From positions 36,176,051 to 36,240,050 of the forward strand of contig CM039129.1 in assembly GCA_022036555.1 (NCBI GenBank): a stretch of DNA of 64,000 nucleotides. Direction: 5' to 3'. Position 1 is the first letter of the stretch. The number at the start of each line of letters is the position of its first letter. A model generated the notes under the pieces. It saw nothing but the letters and a program-made list of their open reading frames with translations, ran no database searches and was not told the DNA's origin. Positions 46,082 to 58,952 of this stretch are shown piece by piece. The translations under genes were made by a program, and so were the position numbers. This DNA comes from Microstegium vimineum (lineage: Eukaryota > Streptophyta > Magnoliopsida > Poales > Poaceae).

Positions 46082-46433
46082 CCAAAGACCTCAACCTCGC
46101 ACATAAACTACTCTACCACTCCACCCATATGTCACTTTTGTTCACATTCCGTTTTAGTTCCTCATATTCTATACTGAAATGATTTCTACCAGCGGATTTC
46201 TTAAGAAAACCGTATGTAGAAATCGTTTTCTACCGACGGTTTCCTTAAGAAACCGCTTATACAAATCATGTATTTCTACAGGCGGGTTTCTTAAGGAAAC
46301 CGCCTGTAAAAATTGGTTTTCACAGGCGGTTCAAGAGTCAAGCCCGACGATTTATTTTCACATGTGTTTGGTAACGGAAACCACCTTTAAAAATTTTGGG
46401 CCACCGTTGCCTTAGAGGTTTTTTCTACTAGTG
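45990..46433. mobile_element. Short non-autonomous CACTA-type element
   Basis: The right end is CCTTAGAGGTTTTTTCTACTAGTG (46410-46433, inverted CACTAGTAGAAAAAA). The left end is GCTAGTAAAAATGGGTGATT near 45993. Subterminal CTACAGGCGGTTTCTTAAG-type repeats occur in both orientations throughout. No transposase and no matching 3-bp duplication found. Confidence 0.55.
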
Positions 46434-47600
46434 CATATTTACGATATTTAAGATAGTATTGTTACGATAACACATGGGGATATTTACCATAATGCTATCG
46501 CAAACCACGTAGTAAGGAGTTACTATAATCTTATAAATGAGTATAGTAATTATCGTAAATTAGTGTGGCTATAGAATAAATTATTTTATAGCCAACTACC
46601 GAGTAGTGTATATATATATATATACTAGTATAATTCTCGTGCTAATGCTACGGCTTTATTTAAAAATGCATATGAAAGTAACTGATATATTTAAAATTTC
46701 TTATTTTTAAACAAATATTTCTACAGGAAATGCCGAGGTAAGTCAACAATGATCCAACAGGAAATGATTTCCCTTTTTTATAAGGACGAAACCAAACGGA
46801 GAACATAACTTGATGTTGTACATGGGGACATTTGAAAAGAAAACATATCTGATAAACCTGAAAAAGATTAGGCAAAAGCCTTTGTTGATCACTACACTAG
46901 AACTCCACCCCACCTGCATGTGTGTCTTGCTGCCACTGTCCACTCAGTCGACGCCACCGCTATCCACTCACATTTCAACATATTGAAGTGCTAACATTTA
47001 GTCAGCAGCATACACCTTGAGCAGCTTGCACAACGTCATGTGATTCAGTTCAAAACAGATCGTATGTTGATGAGCATGATAGCACAAGAACATGTATCGT
47101 GACCATATAGACTTTGTCCATATCTTTTTCTTTGGGTCCAAAGTCGACGGTTTCAGATAAATCACAATTGGACCTTGCTTCCCCACTGCATACCTATTCA
47201 GAGATGAATATGAATGTTGAAGCAAGCAAATTCAATCAAGTATGGAGAAAATATGAAACAAAAATGACAAACGATTAAACAGTATAATCTCTTATTGGTA
47301 GAAAAATTCATCCAAAAGGGTCTTTACAATTTATATAAAATTCCAATGGTTATCTAATTGATATGTGCAGTGCAAGAGAAGTTTTGTATTAACAACGATC
47401 AGATTCCTTCAATTTTTTGCAATAAATTAACACATGAGTGCTGGATCCACAAGTTTTGCAATAAATTATGAATTGAGTATGTAATGTAAAAACAAAAAGG
47501 GAAGGGGAAAAACATTGCTCAGGTAACAAACAGTGCTGAACTTATGATAAGGATGATTCTCTACACAAAAAATGCTTCTAAAGCTGAAATCAAGAAAGAA
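46434..47600. other. Unassigned intergenic sequence
   Basis: CTAGTATAATTCTCGTGCTA at about 46624 resembles the repeat at 14584. A minus-strand frame at 47225-46998 looks somewhat exon-like (G-P-I-V-I-Y-L-K-P-S-T-L-D-P-K) but has no recognised family, so it is not called a gene. Confidence 0.3.
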
Positions 47601-48345
47601 CAGCTATACCTTGCGAGGTGCTCCAACGAGGACTAGGGGGAGTGTCGACTCCTCGATACCTCGGGAAAACATCGTCGCGTCAAGAATTCTCTTTCCCGAG
47701 CTCCTTTCATTTCTGCATTTACATTCAGTCTTGTTCTTTCAATTCCACTAGAATTGTGTAGGTTGTCTTTCAATACCTTGGCTTGCTACCGCTTTCTAGT
47801 TAGGACACACCTTGCGGTAGGCACTAGGGGGTGATTGGCATTGTTAGGTTTTAATATTGCTTTAGAAATTTAAAAGAAGCCCAATTCACCCCCCCCCCCC
47901 TCTCTTGGGCATCTTGATCCTTTCACAAGGGTCAATCTTGAGGGCTTTGTTAGCTTGCAAAGCAACAATCAAATGACTCACTTTAACACGAACATATGTT
48001 GCTAGCAAGCATCTAAACCTCGAGGCAAATCTTTGGTCACTTTAACACTTGCATTTACGTTATTGTTCTTGTGCTAGTGTAATTGTAGTTGTAGTTGTAT
48101 CTCTCTTAACCGAGTAGTGTAGTTTGCTTAGTTGCTTTACTAGTGTTGCACGATTAGTTAAGTAGCTAGTTTCATGTAGTTTGTGTAGGTAACAGTAGTA
48201 TTAATACTTGCTGTTAAATTTGTTAGGAGGCTTGTGTTGTGGTGCATTAGGCTAGGCTTGTAGTTGCTATTAGGGCTTTGTTTTCTTACTAATCAATTGT
48301 ATCTACTTTTGTACCTTGTAGATGCTATTAGATCCTTTTAGAGTG
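47600..48345 (+). mobile_element. LTR-retrotransposon remnants
   Basis: AATTCACCCCCCCCCCCCCT followed by CTTGGGCATCTTGATCC and CTTTCA (47885-47930) is the usual 3' end of a grass LTR. The sequence after it (CTTGTGCTAGTGTAATTGTA, about 48070) matches the style of the R/U5 region of the LTRs at 58440 and 60715, so a second, different LTR fragment abuts. No internal domain remains. Confidence 0.5.
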
Positions 48346-48700
48346 ACTCTCCACAATGTATGTATAGGTTTTCATAGAGGAAGAGAGCATCAACATCCAT
48401 GGAGGAGGCCATGGTGGAGAAGACAATGTTGTCTACAATGGGCAACATATAGCGGGCTTTTCTAATTAATTTCATAGTCACACATACAACAGACTTATGA
48501 CATCAAATAGGTATACTATGAAAATATAATTAATAAAGTTCTAATGATACTTATTTGGAATCATCAATGTTATTATTTTATTCTTTAAATTGGGTCAAAC
48601 TTGAGATGCTTTGACTCTCAAGAATGTTGGATTGACTTAGAATTTGAGATAGAGGTAATTTTGTTGTCATAAGTCACATAATTTTTTGAGTGAATAACAT
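48346..48700. other. Intergenic, with partial Stowaway-like right end
   Basis: TCAAACTTGAGATGCTTTGA..CTTAGAATTTGAGATAGAGG at 48595-48655 matches the right half of Stowaway elements. The left end is not clear. Confidence 0.4.
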
Positions 48701-48769
48701 GAGCGCTTGACGACCACTAGTGCTTGAACCTACGACCTCAGGCTTCACGTGTTTGTTCCACCACTCCAC

Positions 48770-49824
48770 CCATAAGACACTTGTGTCCATTTCGAGACAC
48801 TTGTGTCCATTTCGAATATTCGTCCTCACCATTTTATATTCATCCTCCCTAGCTAAACCCTAAACTCTAAACTATAAACCCTAAACCAATTCAAATGAAA
48901 AATTTGTCAGCTATGAAGTCTTATAATTTTTTGAGATCTACAACTTTTATTTTGGTCATTTCTTCATCCAAGGTCATTTTTAAAATTTGAATTTCAAATG
49001 TGAGAAATTAAAACATAATTTCTTTGTATAGGCGACTTCTAATGAAAAGTTGTCAATTATAGAGTTGCATAAAACTTTTCAAGATCTACAACTTTTGTTT
49101 TTGTCAATTCTCCATCCAAGTTCCTTTCCTACCACTACACACTCATTGGTGACTATAGACTATATAGATTTCTTTGGTACGAACTCTATAAAATATTGTG
49201 AATCAAATATTTTGGCATCAAAATGACTTCAAATATAAAAGTTATAAACTACAAAGTTTTATAACTTCTCGAGATCTAAAACTTTTTTTGTTGCTCCTCC
49301 GTTCAAGATCCTATCCTACCCCTACACACTATCTTATTTATGACTATAGAGCATATGTATTCCTTTAGTATTAACTCTATAAAATTTTGTGATGCAAATT
49401 TTGACATCAAAACAATCCCAAATCAAAGTTGTTTGGTCTATAAGATTATAGATCACATCGAGTACTACAACTTTGGTATCAATTTTGTCTTTGTCGAATA
49501 TAATATGGGAAAATTATGAAGTTTTTTGTGCAATTTATCACTATCGGGACATTTCCCCAAACCGTCAATGATAGTATTGTCACCAGTTCAAGCCAAAGCC
49601 AATAGTGATGACCCAATATCACTGTTGGTTCAAACCTAAAACGGATCGTGATAGGAACTGGTTCAAACCTAAAACGGATCGTGATAGGAACTGACAGTGA
49701 TGACCCAAATATTACTTTCTCAGTTGATCCTATCACATCATTGCCGGTTCAAAATGATAGGCCGACATCCACTGACACAGTGATGGTTCGGTAATGAAGG
49801 TCAGTCATATATAGTAGTATAGTG
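48770..49824. mobile_element. Non-autonomous CACTA-type element with internal tandem repeats
   Basis: The right end, read inverted, is CACTATACTACTATATATGA (49824-49805). Subterminal units around ATCACTGT/ACAGTGAT occur in both orientations from 49540 to 49790. The interior holds three diverged repeats containing GAGATCTACAACTTTT-like strings (near 48940, 49080 and 49270) and an exact 33-bp doublet at 49628-49693. The left end is not securely placed. Confidence 0.5.
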
Positions 49825-49880
49825 ATTATATATAACCCCATATAAAATAATGACGGGGAGCGCCTCTAAAATTGTTTATA

Positions 49881-50161
49881 CGCTGCCCGTGTCGATGATG
49901 GCCTCTGCCTGCTGCGGCGGGTCGCCGATGAGGTACTCGGCGATGTACTGCGTCTTGCCACTCCAATGGATGGGCGCGGTCACCCCGCCGCCCATGGACG
50001 CCAGGCGGCGGTGGGTGCGCTCGGTGGCACGGCGCATCCGCTCCTCCACGGTGCAGTTCTCCTTGGCGTCGACGTGGATGAGCTCCAGGCGGATGCCCGC
50101 ACAGGTGGTGAAAACCATGGAAGAGCACAAGAGCGCGAGGTAGAGCAAGGGTCTTGCCATT
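49881..50161 (-). pseudogene. Aspartic protease 5' fragment, cut after the first catalytic motif
   Basis: From ATG at 50161 the frame is closely similar to the first 93 codons of the protease at 43766-45085, with the same signal peptide region, M-G-G-G-V-T-A-P-I-H-W-S-G and I-I-D-T-G-S. It then breaks at about 49881 into unrelated repeat DNA carrying a stop. The second catalytic Asp and most of the enzyme are missing, so it cannot be active. Homology extends upstream through the promoter to about 50500, showing that gene and promoter were duplicated together. Truncation probably came from the CACTA-type element ending at 49824 or a related rearrangement. Confidence 0.88.
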
Positions 50162-50505
50162 CTAGTTCTACTTGGAGACTGTGGGTGCACGAGGAAGTAC
50201 TGTGTGTGGGTGCACGAGGAAGTACTGTGTTGGGAGGGGAAGTGTATATGTATAGCATGCAAATGTGGGTGAGAAATTATTGGAGGGGAAAAATCATGGG
50301 AATTTCGAATTTCAGATATTGCAATTTGCAAGTGAGTTTATTTGAGTTTAACATTGTGGTAAATTCAAAAAATTGTGTGGATCGCATAAACACAAGATCT
50401 CATGCGATGCGATGCATACAAGTATCCAGTTCGATCCAGTTATTGACTGACTTGATCTTATGACGGGGATTTAGTCATGCATCTCTTTCGGGATGAATAA
50501 TCAAC
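50162..50505 (-). promoter_or_regulatory. Paralogous protease promoter with empty MITE site
   Basis: Aligns with 45086-45362 plus 45533-45560. It carries a short direct doublet (GGGTGCACGAGGAAGTACTG, at about 50184 and 50206) absent from the other copy. At about 50471 the TTA target is uninterrupted. Confidence 0.75.
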
Positions 50506-52489
50506 TTGACCAGCGTATACCAGACCAATATAAAAGCCAAACACTGTTAAATGTAGTATATGAATGGAACAATTCAGATTTTGTATTTTTTTTTCGAGCA
50601 CACACTAATGTCGACGTCGTTGAATTGGAATTCAGGTCTACCAAGAGGACATATATACAAATTAAATTGCATTTCTTATATCGACAAAAATTGTGTATTG
50701 TACATTGCTTTCGAAGAGTAGGTAGCATTTTAGCTGTTAGTGGCTCTGTCGTCCAAACTTACATATCAAATTTATCGACAAATGGATGGCAATTCCATAT
50801 TTTCCCTCCAAATGTCATATCATAATGTATAAGCAATTTTAGCTCGGTGCTCAATACAGTCTACTACGTCCGTTTCAAATTGTAAGTTATTATATAATTT
50901 TTGTTACGCATTAAGATATACATTATGCCTAGGTACATAGTAAAAGATATGTATCTAGAAAACCCAGAACGACTTATAATTTTACCTCCTGAAGATTCTA
51001 AACAAGCTCAAAGTACACCTTTAGGAGGCCTACCCTATGGGATAAAAATCAAACATGTATGTAGCCCTTGAATATGAGAAAAGAGTTTATGACGTCCCTC
51101 AAACATCGAATATGGGAAAAGAGTTTATGACGTCCCTCAAGTAGGGTCGCATAAGTCATATACTTATACTAAGGCAGGAGCGCCACTCGCTTTACCCACT
51201 TGCAACTCGAAGAATGATAGTCACTACTCACTACCGCCCAGTTGCAAAGTGATAGTCATTCACCCGGTGGGATCTATATAGTCCGACTCTTCAGTTAAAG
51301 TATTAACAGTGAAAAATTACCAATCGAAGGTTATCAAGCGCGAGACACTTGAACTGTTTTTTAGCTAAACTCGTCGACTAAGTAGAGATAAAGACTTGAA
51401 AAATAAGTCAAAAACACATTAACACGAGGTAAAATTTCATAAAGTAAAATCTATTGATAAGTTATGTTACATTGGTCACGTGTACCATAAGAAAGACCTA
51501 TGGAAGACTATTGAGTTTACAATAACAAAGACCTATTGAGTTGGGACACAACCCATACTCGATCAATGGCCTCACCCTACATCAAAGCCAACAATGTTTG
51601 TGTAAGAGAAACGAATGCTACCGCTGAATCAAGGGCATCCTACTTCACTGCGAAACTAGAGGCGAGCTTGCATATACATGTAAACACCTACTAGCACCGC
51701 AACAAGAACTAGAGCGTGGATCTAGAATGCAAGGCCAAGGCAACGTCTCTAAAAACTTGCATCTATCACAGTCGAGAGGGGTGCAAGGGCAGCATGGAGA
51801 TACATGTCTCCCTCGCGCTGCTCTAAAGAGAGGAGGATCATAGGGCGCCACCCCTGATGAACCAACACCAAAAGGTGGTGCAGGGCACAATCTTATGTGA
51901 TGACAACACCATTGCCTCACTATCCTAATGGACCTACTCATCGAAAACTACCATAGGTGCTTTGATGGTAACATAACCATCAGCATCATCATAGTGGCTT
52001 CATGGCAAAACCACAAATGTGTCAATTACCAAAGTGTAATCAGCACCCATGGCTTGCTTAACGCTATGATCCCCTTAATCACAAAACTTTCACTGGCACC
52101 TAGGATGAGCAACAACTATTGCACCTAGATGCCAACAGAAGCTAATCTTGAATGCCTTCTCCCAACGCTATTGTTGCCGTTGGAGGATGAGGCATGCCAT
52201 GGAGATGAAGACAGATGGCCACTTGGGAGGTCTCTCTAGATCTAAGGACTTCAATGAGGAAGAGGGTTTCTGCCTTGGCTTAAATACCTTCAACTTGAAG
52301 ACAAAGAAGAGGAAGCCAATCAAGATATGTGACTTAAGTGGTGCAATTAGTTAATTTTTTACCTATATTTAATGCTTCATGCATGCGTCCAAAGATTCGA
52401 TGTGACGGGGAATCTTGTAAAGTTTTGGAATTGAAGGGAACTAAACAAGGCCTTCACTCTATCTATAATAGGTGACGTGCAATAACCCG
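50506..52489. other. Unassigned intergenic sequence
   Basis: No supported gene. A Stowaway-like element with weak ends spans about 50863-50989. An imperfect doublet with unit GAAAAGAGTTTATGACGTCC lies at about 51067-51140. Confidence 0.35.
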
Positions 52490-53090
52490 AAGATCGAAGG
52501 GTGCATACGCCCATAGACACCTCAAGAACCAAGCCATTGGGAGCGTTGGAATATTGGGAGCATCAACATTCGAACCTTTTGACACTGGCACCTGAAAAAT
52601 TGAGTCATTTGACTACCTATCATCAAAGTTCTTCGAGGGCTACTGCTGATGATATGGACCTATGGTGCCTCATCGCAAGGATATAAGCCCATTAACATCA
52701 GGATGGCCTAAGGTTAACGAATATGATGTCCACCTAAACTAAGGTACATCATCAGACATGGTGTCCAAGCAACCTAGCGTACTAAGCTTGGGCACCGACT
52801 TCTATGTGACACCATAGCCATTATGTTATTGTTTCCTTGTAACCAACTAAGAAACATATATCTAAACCAATTTACTTCCTTGTAACCCTACACCCGATGT
52901 ATATAAGCCAAGGTAGGGCCCATGTAAAATCAAGCATGTGGGATAAAGAGATGTACTCCAAAGTGGACGTAGAGTGTCACGTACCTGAACCAGTATAAAT
53001 ATGTGTTCCATATGTTACCCATCTAATTTTCTATATGATGATCTTCATTATATTGCTGAGGTCAAAACCTCTGACGGTTTGTTATCTAAA
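52490..53090 (+). mobile_element. Probable LTR remnant (Ty3/gypsy-like)
   Basis: CTTGTAACCCTACACCCGAT..GTATATAAGCC (about 52890-52915) followed by GTACCTGAACCAGTATAAAT (about 52982) and a closing GACGGTTTGTTATC resembles the TATA/R/U5 part of grass gypsy LTRs. No partner LTR or internal domain was found. Confidence 0.4.
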
Positions 53091-53570
53091 AATCTATTTT
53101 ATCATCTATCTTATTTAATTATAGTGGTACATAATATTTTTAGTTAGGTGTAATCATAATTAGTGAACACATAAACTATGTAGTATGTTGGTTAGAAGTG
53201 TCCTACATTCAGTTACAAAATCGAATTTCATGTCCCTTGTTGTCTAAAACTTTATTCCATTTATCTTAGTGTGTAAATGACTAGAGTTTGTTGTGTCAAT
53301 ATCTCCATGCTATAAATAAATACCACCCAAAATGCAAATGTATTGACCTTTATGGGAAGAAATTGATTTCTAGCCATGGATCATTATATTAGCTAGGTCT
53401 CTTTACAATCATTCATAGGGATGACTAGAATTATAGACCTTATAAAATGATGGAGTGCCTCTAAGTTTTTTATGTATGCACTTATCCTATATCTTAAGTG
53501 ACTATTTTTTTGTTGTTGTTCAGGCAATATGTAATTTTTTCACTCTTTGGCTATAGAAAAATTGGTTATT

Positions 53571-56500
53571 ATTATTATTTTCTCGAATACGTAAGAGGTT
53601 TGTGCATCTTCTATTAAGATTGAGAAATAGTGAAAGTTACAATGATGCACTGCAAACATGGCACACTAGGGTTAGTGTTATATATTTGGATCTGCCCTCC
53701 ATAATAGAAGAAGACCATAGGCTTTTACTTGCTAATCATAGTACCTAGCCGAAATTAGCAGTCAAACATGGTGGTTGTCTGTGTTGTGGTGCCTCATCCG
53801 CTCTCTTCATGAGTCAGGGAAGAGCTATCATATTGCCTCTACATAAGAGGGGTTAAGCTAGTCAACGAACATACTGTCATAGGCGTTCTTGGGTGCCATG
53901 TTTGTTTGTCTCTTGAGCAACCCCAGCTTGGATAACGATACTCCTCCTGCAGGTCAGCAAATTTGGTTGTACCTCCACAGTCAGTTGAGGGAATAGTTGT
54001 GATGGCACCTTACACAGGATATTGTCGGTGAATCACTTTAGCCTCTTGCTGGCGAAGTTATTGCCTTCAACTAGTTATGTCCACACCACTAGAATCTGGA
54101 CACACTTTGGCATCCATGATACCATGTTGTTCCTCCAAAGGTAGTGTGACATGTGGCTGCCCCTACATAGGCAACAATGAAAGCGAGTTTGACCTACACT
54201 GGACAACCTTCACCAGCGAATGGTTGTCCACCGAGATGTCGTCGTCGTATTAGGCAGGAACCCCAACGCTAGCGCTCCTGCTATCTAGCTCACAACGAGC
54301 GAGGCGGTGAAGGTCGACCCATGCAGGAGGCCCCGTGCTCGCGCATAACTCCGACACCAGTAGATATGGCTTTGAGAAGCAGTATGCAATACAGAGGTAG
54401 CGGCATTGTCGACGTACTTGACAGGCAGACCAATGTTGATGTTCCTTGCTAGCTTACTATAGCACTGACATCATCGTCATTGAACTCCACAGGCGCCCCC
54501 CATGGCATCCTATGTATCCCCATCCCATCTTGATGGAGCATCATGGGGTCTATGTTGGGAGACTAGTGGGTTGTCTCCACGAGTAGAGTGCCATGGTGGT
54601 ATGCCACGCTTTGCTACCATCATCGCAATAGACCTAGGTCACTTGTAGTCCCTAGCAAGGTGGCATAAGTCATGGTAGCGCAGGCAACATCACAACAACC
54701 AGCAAGTCGCTACTCGGTCATGTAGAAGAGGCAATGGAAACATCTATCATGAACCTCCATGGGAATGACCTCTAGGAGCTGATTTGGGCCACAACGAGGC
54801 TTTGAGGCGGTCGTAGGTCGCGTCTCTGATCGAGGGAGGATCTCTCACCACCCTTTGATGTTGGGAGTAGAGAGACCCATCCGCAGTGGCCAAGGTATTG
54901 ATGGGCGGGCCGCACACTATCTTAGGGCGCAGTCGGTTGCATTTCCTCGATCTTCTCCCAAGTCCTTGTCATCCAACATCTACTCCACCACAGCTTAGAA
55001 CCCTTGATTGGCCGAGTTTGTGCATGTGGCGGAGACGCAATCACTAGTACAAAATTCATTATTGGAGGCGGTCGTTTTTGCTTAATGGAGGCGGGCAAAC
55101 ACGACCGCCTCCAATAGAAGGCCTCGGTTAATCCATGATTAACCGAGACGGTTATAGTGCCCGCCTCGGTAAATCATTAAAAAAATAAAAAACGAAAGCC
55201 CACCGATGAGCCTGTTTCAGAGCCCATTAGCAAGCCCGCTTGCTCCGAGCTACCCTAGCGATGCCGCCATCACTGGACCCGGCGACCACAAGCGTCGCCA
55301 CAGGATCCGGCGTCCCGGGCGCCGCCACCACCGGATCCGGCGACCACACGCGCCGCCGCCACGGGATCCGGCGACCCCACGCGCCGCCGCCACCGGATCC
55401 GGCGTCCCCACGCGCTGCCACCACCGGATCTCCCGACGGCGGGCTCCTCCCTGCCGGATCCGTCGCCGAGTGGAGCCATGGAGGGAGGGGAGGAGGGGCG
55501 CGGCCGGGGAAGGGCGTGAGGCGCGGCTGCTGCGCCGCCGCGCCACGTAGCTCGGCCTCCGCGTCCGCGTCCGTCGTGAGGCGCGGCTCAGTCTCCTCGC
55601 CCGCGCCGCCGTGAGGCGCGACCTCCGCACCGCCGTGCTAAGGTACTAAGAGAGAGAGAGAGAGAGAGAGGGAGGGGCGAGGCCGACGAGGAAGGGATCT
55701 GCTATTGGCGGCGGCTGAGGGAGAGGGAGAGGAGAGGGAGAGGGAGAGGAGTGATTGAGTAAACCCTAAGTCCCAGTATATATATTCAGGGTTATATCGG
55801 GCCCTGGTTTGGGCTTTTTCTTTGCTAGTGGGCCTTGGCCATTATTAACCGAGGCGGGCCCTTATAACTGGTCCGCCTTCGAAAATAGAGGTATTTCTGG
55901 AGGCGGGCCACTTATAAAGGCCCGCCTCGGTTAATAGATTTTAGGAGGCGTTTTTTTAACCGCCTCGGTTAATAAAAATCGACCGCCTCGGTTAATCGAG
56001 CCATTAACCGAGGCGGTTAAAATAGATGCCTGCCTCTAAGGCCTAAAATGAAGGGTCTTGTAAAAGATTTTTTCTAGTAGTGAATGGCCAGCTTTGTCGA
56101 GTGATGAGCAACATCTAGGTAGGTTATGGGGTGATCATCGACGGACTCCTTGCTATCGTCGTACACCCACCGTCGACACTTCATGTGCCCTCTCGGGGGG
56201 TAGAACTGTGTCTTGGCCAGAGAAAGGGGAGATGAGCGGAGGGCTAACCAGTACTACCAACGTCATCTTGGCTTGGTTGACGGGCTTCCATGGGTTCAGA
56301 AGGCCTGGACTTGGGTCCAAATGGCGTGGATCAGTGGATGTTGTCTACAATAGTAGTAATAATGCACCTAATGCTAGCCAGTAGTGGCGATTACTATGGG
56401 CAAGACATGGATATCATCTGCAAAGGTAGCAGTAGTGCACCTAATTAATGCTTGCTAGTAGTGGTGACTACTACTAGCAGGGCACCCAGGACCTAGCATG

Positions 56501-56677
56501 CACCGTCTTCACCAGACCCGGTTCCTGCGGTGAGCTGCATGCATGGCTTGCCCTGCCATTGCCACTAGCGCTGGTGTCATGGGTGTTGACGGTAATTAAC
56601 TACAATATTTAAAGATCAATTAAACATGGAAAAGGGTATGAATATCATCACCAACAAAGGTTTATGGATTTATCTGA
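53571..56677 (-). mobile_element. Decayed retroelement with zinc-knuckle relic (interrupted by a CACTA element)
   Basis: On the minus strand at about 54770-54630 a broken frame retains D-R-C-F-H-C-L and, after a gap, C-L-R-Y-H-D-L-C-H-L-A-R-D-Y-K, a degraded CCHC zinc knuckle. TTTTCTCGAATACGTAAGAG at 53578 resembles the antisense 3' tail seen beside such ORFs in grass genomes. Stops are frequent. The CACTA element at 55042-56082 is inserted into it. Class assignment is tentative. Confidence 0.4.
55042..56082. mobile_element. Complete non-autonomous CACTA element
   Basis: Starts CACTAGTACAAAATTC and ends, inverted, CACTACTAGAAAAAATC. The 3-bp target AAT is present on both sides (55039-55041 and 56083-56085). 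Subterminal repeats GAGGCGGGC and CCGCCTCGGTTAA occur in both orientations at both ends. The GC-rich centre has about five imperfect 30-bp units around GGATCCGGCG (55265-55440) and a GA-rich tract (55645-55755). Open frames in the centre are composition-driven. No transposase, so it would move only in trans. Confidence 0.88.
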
Positions 56678-56682
56678 CAAGA

Positions 56683-58952
56683 TGAAAGGTCCTTGTGTGA
56701 TTTTGGTAATTGAGTGACAACTTAGGTGAACTAATATGTGTTTAAGTGATATATACACAGGAGATTAGTTCACATATGATTGTGTGATGAAGGAGCTTAT
56801 TGCACATGAAACATGACATGGAGTCATGTGATCAAGGTGGATAAGATCAAGATGAGGCATGGCTTGATGGACCGGTTGCAAGTGTGAAGGGCAAGCGGGT
56901 GATGCTTGGCGTCGATGGACCAAGGCAATGGTGAAGAGCAAGTGAGGTCAAGATCGATGAACCAACATGGTCATGTGATGATATGGAGTGGGTCATATCA
57001 TTTGACAAGTGGTTGGTGCATGTGTTGCATCAACATTGGAGAAGGAGATGGAATGGAATGCGCAAGGCAAAGGTATAACCATAGGGCATTTCATTTCACC
57101 GGTCATAGGTGTGTAGAGAAGATTATGACTGGGTTTAGGATAGATAGCCGTACTATCAAGAGGAGCAAACTTGTTTGCATATCGGTTATCTAGTGCCACT
57201 GTGAGCGATCTAACTTTGCGATGAATTAGGATCGAGTGGCGTGGTGAGAAGCAAGTGAAAATGCTTTGAAAATATTGTGAAAATGCTAACACACTTGCAC
57301 AAGGTGAAGAACACATTTGTGTTAGCACATGAGAAGCAAGGAAGAAGAGGCAGCTCGGTTTGGAACCCTGAGGGGCTCCGGACGCAAGGTCCGGACGCAG
57401 GCCAGACGTCAACCGGACCATTGGTCTTGCGACCGGAGGCAAACCCTAGCCCTCGGCCTCTCTGGACAGGAGGTCCGGACGCTAAAGAGCGTCCGGACGC
57501 TGAATCCAGATGCGGGTCCGGAGCTCGGTGCTCTTTGAAACCTCTCTGGAGAGGAGGTCCGGACGCACGTGTGTTGGTCCGGTGTGGCACTGTTGAGTGT
57601 GTCCGGAGGTGCTGCAAGCTCTCGGGTGCTCTCGGGTTTTCGGGAAATATTTCCGGACGCTCGGTGAAGTGCGTCCGGGCCCGGTGAACAGTAGCGTCCG
57701 GAGGACGCGTGGCGGCAATCGGTGAGCACGCCAACGGTAAGTTTCAAACGGTCAGGAGACCGGACGCAGGCTGCATGGTCCGGACCCGCACTGTTGCGTG
57801 CGTCTGGACCCTCTGCAGAGAGCCCAGTGCAGGGGGAAAATGGCTAGTTTGTTTGGCTAGCCTATAAATAGCTCATAGACGGCCCTTGGGGCTGGTAGAG
57901 CACCTTGGGCATTTGTTGCCTTGGTTGTGCTTGGTTTGGGAGCCCTCTAACTCACTCATACTCGATAGTGTTCATCCGATTGAGTGAGAGAGCGATTTCT
58001 AGTGCGTTGCTTTGAGAGATAGCTTCGTGTGGCACTAGGTGATCGACTTGCAAGCTCGTGGTGTTTGTTACTCTTGGAGGTTGCCACCTCCTAGACGGTT
58101 TGGTGGCTTGAGGCTCCGTCGAAGCACGCAAGAAGCTTGTGCGTGGCTCCGGAGAAGATCTTGTGAGGGTGTTGTGCTCGCCCCGCGGGGATCGCGAAGA
58201 GCAACTCTAGTTGAGCGTGTCATTGAGCTACCCTCACTTGTGGATGGATTCTTGCGGCGCCCGAGTTAGTGGCTAGGCTTGTGAACGCCTATTAGCCGCC
58301 GAATCACCAAGTGTGTGGTCGACACAACAGGGACTAGCTTGGTGGCGACCAAGTGAACCTTGGGAGAAAAATCACCGTGTCAACCTTGTACATCTTCTCG
58401 GTGGTTTGCATTCTCCAAATCACTAGCTTGTATTTACTTATTCATACTTGTGCTAGTGTTTAGTTGTTGCTCTTGTAACTAGTTTAGCTTGTGTAGCTAG
58501 CTTAGTTACCTTCTAGCTTGTCTAGCTTAGAATTAGGTCTTGAGTGGCTAATTGGCTTGTGTAGCCTTGTTAGTCACATTGCTTAGTTTGTGTAGCTAAG
58601 TAAGTTGAGCTCTCTAGTTGACTTGTGTAGTCTTGCTAGAGAGCATTGCTAGTGAGCTTAGATGCTTTGTGCTTTGCTTACTAGTATGTGTAGGAGCTCC
58701 CTTTGTGCTTAGAGTACTAGTTGCTTAGGTTTGTGTGACCTTGCAACCTAGACTTGTTTAGGTGAGCTTCCTAGCTTGGCACCTTAGTGAGCCCAATTAA
58801 CATACTTTGCTAGGTGCTAGAGTTATAGTTAGAGGGGTGTAGTCTTGGATAGACCGATAGTTTTAATCCCGCATTTGTTTTGGTTAGCTATTGCGCTTAA
58901 GTTTTTAGGAAAGACTATTCACCCCCCTCTAGTCCGCCATCTCGACCCTACA
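56683..58952 (+). mobile_element. Sirevirus-like LTR, TCCGGA-array type
   Basis: Begins TGAAAGGTCCTTGTGTGATT and ends TCGACCCTACA. CAAGA (56678-56682) precedes it. The U3 part (about 57360-57800) is packed with GTCCGGACGC-type palindromic units. A TATA box CTATAAATAG is at about 57863, and the R/U5 part contains repeated CTAGCTTGTGTAGCT-like units. The end has ATTCACCCCCCTCTAGTCCG. No primer site follows, so no internal region is attached. Family name inferred from style, not from a search. Confidence 0.65.

Noticed and set aside
46998..47225. Possible exon of an unknown gene
   Set aside because: Open and somewhat protein-like, but with no recognised family, neighbours or clear splice pair.
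55206..55630. Overlapping Arg/Pro/Gly-rich frames
   Set aside because: Tandem GC-rich repeats inside a non-autonomous CACTA element produce open frames on both strands.
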